Of a stretch of DNA of 9,708 nt, positions 6,781 to 9,708 are shown piece by piece. The stretch is from Bacillota bacterium (GTDB lineage Bacteria; Bacillota_A; Clostridia; Acetivibrionales; DUMB01). The notes under the pieces were generated by a model, which made no database searches, was not told the DNA's origin, and saw only the letters and a list, made by a program, of their open reading frames with translations. The DNA lies in NCBI GenBank assembly GCA_023621975.1, contig JAMOAC010000120.1, positions 1 to 9,708 on the forward strand, written 5' to 3'. The first letter of the stretch is position 1. Each line of letters opens with the position of its first letter. Made by a program: the position numbers and the translations under genes.

Positions 6781-7185
6781 TTAATCTAATGCTCCTGTTT
6801 CGCTCTCTTCCAAAAGCCTTGCCAGATTTGACATGCGAATTATATTCAGGCACCCTGTCAGCTTTTTTTGCCTTCTGCTGTTTAGAAAAGGTTTTATGGC
6901 CATAAGAAGATTAATCCTGGGGTCGTCAATATTATTCAGTCTGTCCATTATTACCTTGGCCTTGCGGAGCATATCTACATTATCATCTGCATCAGATCTT
7001 ACAGGTTTTTCTTCTTTTGATTCCCCTGTCTTACCGTAATTGGTTTCCTTTGAAGGAGAGTCAGTATCGGTACCGGTGCTTTTGCCTGCAAGTAATGAAA
7101 GCAACCCTTTAATATTCTCCTGCATGTTTTCCTGGCTTAATAAATCTGCCAGCTGTTTTATTTTTTTATCAAGATCTTCACTCAT
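6781..7185 (-). CDS. Helical protein with a conserved-looking C-terminal domain, function unknown
   Basis: The 134-residue soluble protein has three parts. An N-terminal amphipathic segment (residues 1-34) includes DLDKKIKQLADLLSQENMQE. A low-complexity polar linker (about 35-68) is rich in Ser, Thr, Lys, Glu and Asp. A C-terminal helical domain (about 70-127) includes MLRKAKVIMDRLNNIDDPRI, then NLLMAIKPFLNSRRQKKLTG and NIIRMSNLARLLEES. The 'DPR.NLL.A.KPFL...RQ.K...C..I' pattern looks like a conserved domain seen in uncharacterised proteins of spore formers, from memory only. A TTG at 7200 is in frame, but the ATG at 7185 is preferred because GGAGGT lies 7-8 nt before it and overlaps the TTG start. 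It is the third gene of the operon. No catalytic motif is visible. Confidence 0.78.
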   Translation of the reverse strand: MSEDLDKKIKQLADLLSQENMQENIKGLLSLLAGKSTGTDTDSPSKETNYGKTGESKEEKPVRSDADDNVDMLRKAKVIMDRLNNIDDPRINLLMAIKPFLNSRRQKKLTGCLNIIRMSNLARLLEESETGALD

Positions 7186-7228
7186 CGAATATACCTCCAA
7201 AAGGCCTTTACTAAAATATATTCAATAA

Positions 7229-7549
7229 TTATCCAATAATGTCTTTTATTTTAGCTATTATTTCATCTCCGTGTTTTCCAATGAGTTTTTTGAGATTGTC
7301 AAGATCTGTGTCGGTAACTCTTCTCTTTATTTCTTCCTTATCGATGTTCAAATTTCTCAGCTTGGACTCGTCAAGCTCATTTATTTTTGCAAGCAATTCG
7401 TTCTTGTCTATTTTGTTCAGACGGCGCGCAATTTCGTCCATGTCTCCGTTTTTCAGCATGTCAATGGCTGCATTTAGTTTGGCCTGCAAAACCTTTTCAT
7501 CCATTTTTCCGAAAATTTCAGATAATTTTTTATTTATGGAGCTGCTCAT
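7229..7549 (-). CDS. Small all-helical, highly charged protein, function unknown
   Basis: The 106-residue product is almost entirely Lys/Asp/Glu/Leu/Ile/Asn with no Cys, Trp, Tyr or Pro, and should be helical and soluble. The middle shows an iterated pattern of hydrophobic residue, two polar residues, then I/L-[DN]-[KE]: RRLNKIDKNELLAKINELDE, followed by SKLRNLNIDKEEIKRRV. The C-terminus is LKKLIGKHGDEIIAKIKDII. This suggests a short helical repeat or coiled-coil bundle. A strong AAGGGGGA site lies 6-7 nt before the ATG. It is the second gene of the operon, 43 nt before the start of the next gene and 91 nt after the stop of the previous one. Its charged, helical nature suggests a structural or binding role, but no family was recognised. 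Confidence 0.75.
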   Translation of the reverse strand: MSSSINKKLSEIFGKMDEKVLQAKLNAAIDMLKNGDMDEIARRLNKIDKNELLAKINELDESKLRNLNIDKEEIKRRVTDTDLDNLKKLIGKHGDEIIAKIKDIIG

Positions 7550-7640
7550 TACAAATCCCCCTTCCAGAATGTAATTGATTCCGTTTAATTTATTGATTAT
7601 GTTTCAGATTATGGTCCAAGACGCAAACCAGTTGCTCATA

Positions 7641-7880
7641 TTACTCGACGTCTTCCCGAGGCAGCAGAAATGAGTTGTTGTTGGCAAATAAAAGTACAAA
7701 AAACAGTACAATAAAGAACAGGACAGAACCGCCGTCCCTTTCTTCCCCATCGCCCAGGCGGCTGTCATATGTACTGTTGGCGATTAGTATAAGAAATACT
7801 ATTATAAAAAAGAGTAATTCATCATTGTCGCTTTCAAAAAAATTCTTAATCCTCATTACTGCTGTTTCAAGGAAACTCAT
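7641..7880 (-). CDS. Small two-helix membrane protein, function unknown
   Basis: The 79-residue product is the first gene of the operon. An N-terminal amphipathic stretch (MSFLETAVMRIKNFF) leads to ESDNDELLFFIIVFLILIAN, the first hydrophobic span (about residues 21-35). A polar loop (STYDSRLGDGEERDGG) leads to a second span, SVLFFIVLFFVLLFANNNSF (about 52-71), and an acidic tail. The acidic lead-in DELL plus hydrophobic run is shared with the last gene of the operon, and the two spans look like copies of each other (L-F-F-I-x-x-F, ending AN). TGGAGGT lies about 5 nt before the ATG. A sigma-E/sigma-K-like promoter lies about 65-95 bp upstream. Confidence 0.72.
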   Translation of the reverse strand: MSFLETAVMRIKNFFESDNDELLFFIIVFLILIANSTYDSRLGDGEERDGGSVLFFIVLFFVLLFANNNSFLLPREDVE

Positions 7881-7943
7881 GGCATTACCTCCATTCCGAA
7901 GACAGGCGTCACAAGCATGGATGCCTTACTGTTTACACCGTAT

Positions 7944-7973
7944 ATTTTATGAAGCGGGACAAAAAAAAGTGAC
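7944..7973 (-). promoter_or_regulatory. Possible mother-cell sporulation (sigma-E or sigma-K) promoter of the small-protein operon
   Basis: On the minus strand, GTCACTTT (7973-7966) and CATAAAAT (7951-7944) are separated by 14 bp. Against the sigma-E consensus (KMATATT, 14-15 bp, CATACAMT) the -10 matches 7 of 8 and the -35 about 5 of 7. Read with the next base, CATAAAATA fits the sigma-K -10 pattern CATANNNTA, with CAC at the -35 position. No good sigma-A promoter was found between 7881 and 8000 on this strand. The predicted start leaves a leader of about 57 nt. Confidence 0.45.
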
Positions 7974-7997
7974 AGAAAAATATTTGCAGCCATTGTA

Positions 7998-8026
7998 TTG
8001 ACTGAATGCAGCCGGCATAATATAAT
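7998..8026 (+). promoter_or_regulatory. Sigma-A promoter for the ccdA operon
   Basis: TTGACT (7998-8003) and TATAAT (8021-8026) are spaced by exactly 17 bp, one mismatch from the full consensus. The predicted start is near 8033, leaving a leader of about 128 nt. A second candidate, a perfect TTGACA at 8102-8107 with a poor -10 about 17 bp later, could give a short leader. Confidence 0.8.
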
Positions 8027-8041
8027 AATTTGTGCAAGTAA

Positions 8042-8058
8042 ATACCTATAGGGGGTAT
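8042..8058 (+). promoter_or_regulatory. CsoR/CstR-like operator palindrome
   Basis: ATACCTATAGGGGGTAT is an imperfect palindrome with ATACC and GGTAT arms around a G-rich centre. This is the layout of operators of the CsoR family (Cu(I)-, sulfide- or formaldehyde-responsive repressors), such as the TACCC...GGGGGTA type known from Bacillus copper operons. It lies about 10-25 bp downstream of the predicted start of transcription, a place where bound repressor would block transcription. No csoR gene is in the window. Metal versus persulfide specificity cannot be told. Confidence 0.6.
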
Positions 8059-8160
8059 ATTTTAGTTGGAAATTTGGCCTATCGTGTCATATTTATTATG
8101 CTTGACAGGGACAAAAAAGTGGTAAATATCTCTTCACATAGATAAAAAAATAGTGGGCAG

Positions 8161-8874
8161 GTGAGAAAAGTTGGGAATTATTCATATTTTTTAACTTTTA
8201 TTGAAGGAATTCTAACATTTATTTCCCCTTGTATATTGCCCATGGTGCCCATATATCTCTTTTATATGGCAGGTGTTAGCGAAAAAGAAAGAGATAGTGA
8301 AAGGAACGGGACGGGGCATAAGAGCAGGCTCATAATCAACGCTTTAGGGTTTGTAACCGGTTTTACTTTGGTATTTGTGGCGCTTGGTGCTGCAGCTACG
8401 GCAATTGGGCACTTTTTAAGGGATAATATTGATGTGTTTAGAAAAATAGGGGGAATAGTGATAATAATATTCGGCCTCAACTTTCTGGGATTGTTCAGAC
8501 TGAATTTTTTGAATACTGAGAAGAGATTCAGCTATTCTTTTAAGCAGCTGAAGTTTTTTAGTTCGGTTATTTTCGGGGCTGTGTTCGGGTTTGGCTGGAC
8601 TCCCTGCCTTGGGCCTTTTCTCGGTACTGCATTGATTACGGCGGGGAATTCGGAGACACTGCTACAAGGAATTACACTTCTTCTTTTATATTCTGCCGGA
8701 CTTGGCGTTCCATTCATTGTTGTTGCGGTGTTATTTGATGAACTCAGGGACATTTTGCACAAAGTTCAAAAGCATTATGGGATAATCAGAATTGTTTCAG
8801 GAATTGTATTGATACTTGCAGGTATACTGGTGTTCACTGACAGCCTGAAGTATTTATCAGCTTTGTTCCAATAA
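8161..8874 (+). CDS. ccdA: CcdA/DsbD-family thiol-disulfide membrane transporter
   Basis: The 237-residue protein has about six membrane spans and the two conserved Cys-Pro centred motifs of CcdA: FISPCILPMVP (Cys24) in span 1 and GWTPCLGPFLGT (Cys149) in span 4. These two cysteines carry reducing equivalents from cytoplasmic thioredoxin across the membrane to extracytoplasmic thiol proteins, for example in cytochrome c maturation or spore development. The acidic/basic loop SEKERDSERNGTGHKSR (about 40-56) separates the first spans. Length is typical. The start is taken as GTG at 8161, the first start after an in-frame stop. No good ribosome binding site precedes it, so the true N-terminus might differ by a few residues. 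The downstream thioredoxin gene begins 19 nt after the stop, forming a clear functional pair. Confidence 0.9.
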   Translation: MRKVGNYSYFLTFIEGILTFISPCILPMVPIYLFYMAGVSEKERDSERNGTGHKSRLIINALGFVTGFTLVFVALGAAATAIGHFLRDNIDVFRKIGGIVIIIFGLNFLGLFRLNFLNTEKRFSYSFKQLKFFSSVIFGAVFGFGWTPCLGPFLGTALITAGNSETLLQGITLLLLYSAGLGVPFIVVAVLFDELRDILHKVQKHYGIIRIVSGIVLILAGILVFTDSLKYLSALFQ

Positions 8875-8893
8875 AACTTAAGGAGGATTTGGA

Positions 8894-9708
8894 ATGAGGA
8901 AGAAGGCAGGGAATTTGGCATTATGGATAATAATATCCGTACTTACGATTATCATACTTTACAATGTTTATGACCGTTTTGCTGCAAAAGCACAGCTGGA
9001 AGGGCTGAAAGCACAAGCTTCAGGCAGCACGCATGATGACGGCAGTAATGGAAGCAATGATTCTGAAGAAGCTGGAATTAATAGAGAAACCGGCGGGTAT
9101 GAAGCAGGTGAAGAAGAAAATAAAAAAAACGAAGATTTGAGCAATTCAAACGGAAAAGAAGAGGCGGCAGGTGACCGCAAGCCGCAGGAAAAAGAAGAAG
9201 CAGAAGATGAAAGTAAATCAAACGAAGAAAAAGATGAAGGCAAATCAGGTGAGGAAAAGGAAGCAACCGGCGAAGACAAATCAAATGAAAAAAATGAAGA
9301 TACGGAAGAAAAAATCATGGCGCCGGACTTTACCCTTGAAGACATAAATGGTAAAAAAGTAAGCCTTTCCGATTACAGGGGCAAGATTGTATTTTTGAAT
9401 TTTTGGGCTACATGGTGCCAATACTGTGTTATGGAAATGCCTGATTTGGAAAGGGTTCACCAGGAATTATCAACAGGCGGCGACGCTGTCATTCTTACGG
9501 TAAATTCGGATAATGACCCCAATTTGGTAAGGAGATTTATGGAACAATATAATTTGACCCTTCCGGTACTGATGGATTATACGAATGAAGTCAACTGGAT
9601 GTATGGCGTGACAGGCATTCCCGTAACTTATGTAATTAACAGGGACGGTTCTGTCATCGGAAGGATACCGGGCATGACAAATAAGGAAACAATTTTAAAA
9701 ATTTATGA
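8894..9708 (+). CDS. Membrane-anchored TlpA/ResA-like thioredoxin with long charged linker (cut by window end)
   Basis: At least 271 residues are present; the stop lies outside the window. An N-terminal anchor (about residues 7-25, LALWIIISVLTIIILYN) is followed by a low-complexity linker of about 95 residues (about 44-140). The linker is dominated by Glu, Lys, Asn, Ser, Asp and Gly, with recurring [G/D/E]KS[N/G]E units. The AhpC/TSA-thioredoxin domain begins at APDFTLEDINGKKVSLSDYR (about 143). It contains FWATWCQYCVMEMPDLE with the redox pair Cys175 and Cys178, and cis-Pro243 in GIPVTYVINRDG. It would act outside the membrane, receiving electrons from CcdA to reduce disulfides of target proteins such as apocytochromes or spore components. 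AAGGAGGA lies 6 nt before the ATG. The CQYC dipeptide differs from the common CEPC (ResA) and CGPC (thioredoxin). Confidence 0.9.
   Translation, partial: MRKKAGNLALWIIISVLTIIILYNVYDRFAAKAQLEGLKAQASGSTHDDGSNGSNDSEEAGINRETGGYEAGEEENKKNEDLSNSNGKEEAAGDRKPQEKEEAEDESKSNEEKDEGKSGEEKEATGEDKSNEKNEDTEEKIMAPDFTLEDINGKKVSLSDYRGKIVFLNFWATWCQYCVMEMPDLERVHQELSTGGDAVILTVNSDNDPNLVRRFMEQYNLTLPVLMDYTNEVNWMYGVTGIPVTYVINRDGSVIGRIPGMTNKETILKIY

Noticed and set aside
6421..6905. Plus-strand open frames opposite the 110-aa and 134-aa genes
   Set aside because: They lack ribosome binding sites and recognisable motifs, and they overlap minus-strand genes with good sites and operon spacing.
7239..7574. 111-residue plus-strand open frame
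   Set aside because: It is the shadow of the charged helical 106-aa gene; Lys/Glu/Leu-rich codons read in reverse give the Ser/Phe/Leu-rich product.
8102..8130. Second ccdA promoter with a perfect TTGACA
   Set aside because: The -10 at 17-bp spacing (AATATC) matches poorly; kept only as a remark under the main promoter.
8968..9345. 125-residue Ser/Pro-rich minus-strand open frame
   Set aside because: It is the antisense shadow of the Glu/Lys/Asn/Ser-rich linker of the thioredoxin gene; it has no ribosome binding site and its composition mirrors the repeat.

Overview
The window looks like chromosomal DNA of an endospore-forming, low-to-moderate GC Clostridia-type Firmicute. The reasons are a SleB spore cortex hydrolase, strong GGAGG ribosome binding sites, sigma-A promoters with TATAAT boxes, T-tailed hairpin terminators, and a CcdA plus TlpA-like redox pair. 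A Hungateiclostridium/Acetivibrio-like relative is my guess from protein style only.

Layout. (1) 1-1905 is a carbohydrate segment. It holds the C-terminus of a D-lyxose isomerase (cupin type), an intact mannitol-1-phosphate 5-dehydrogenase (mtlD), its terminator, and a decayed fragment of a family GH4 glycosidase that no long open reading frame reveals. (2) 1969-4180 is tex, a housekeeping nucleic-acid-binding protein, with its own sigma-A promoter. (3) 4181-5488 holds an unrecognised six-helix membrane protein. Its upstream gap has a tandem 25-bp repeat, an extended -10 promoter and a leader of about 195 nt containing an inverted repeat. (4) 5489-7973 is a minus-strand sporulation-flavoured block. 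sleB starts at a TTG codon. Upstream of it, four small genes (79, 106, 134 and 110 aa) form an apparent operon with a sigma-E/sigma-K-like promoter at its head and a hairpin terminator at its tail. (5) 7998-9708 is a plus-strand thiol-redox operon, ccdA plus a TlpA/ResA-like thioredoxin truncated by the window end. It is driven by a near-consensus promoter followed at once by a palindrome resembling a CsoR/CstR-family operator.

How the genes fit together. The isomerase and MtlD could link mannose/lyxose, fructose/xylulose and mannitol phosphate. CcdA passes electrons across the membrane to the extracytoplasmic TlpA-like protein, and the operator suggests copper or sulfur-species control. The four-gene small-protein operon is the least explained part of the window and the best candidate for an undescribed system. 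Its first and last members carry the same acidic-plus-hydrophobic motif, its middle members are soluble and helical, and its promoter and neighbour point to sporulation.
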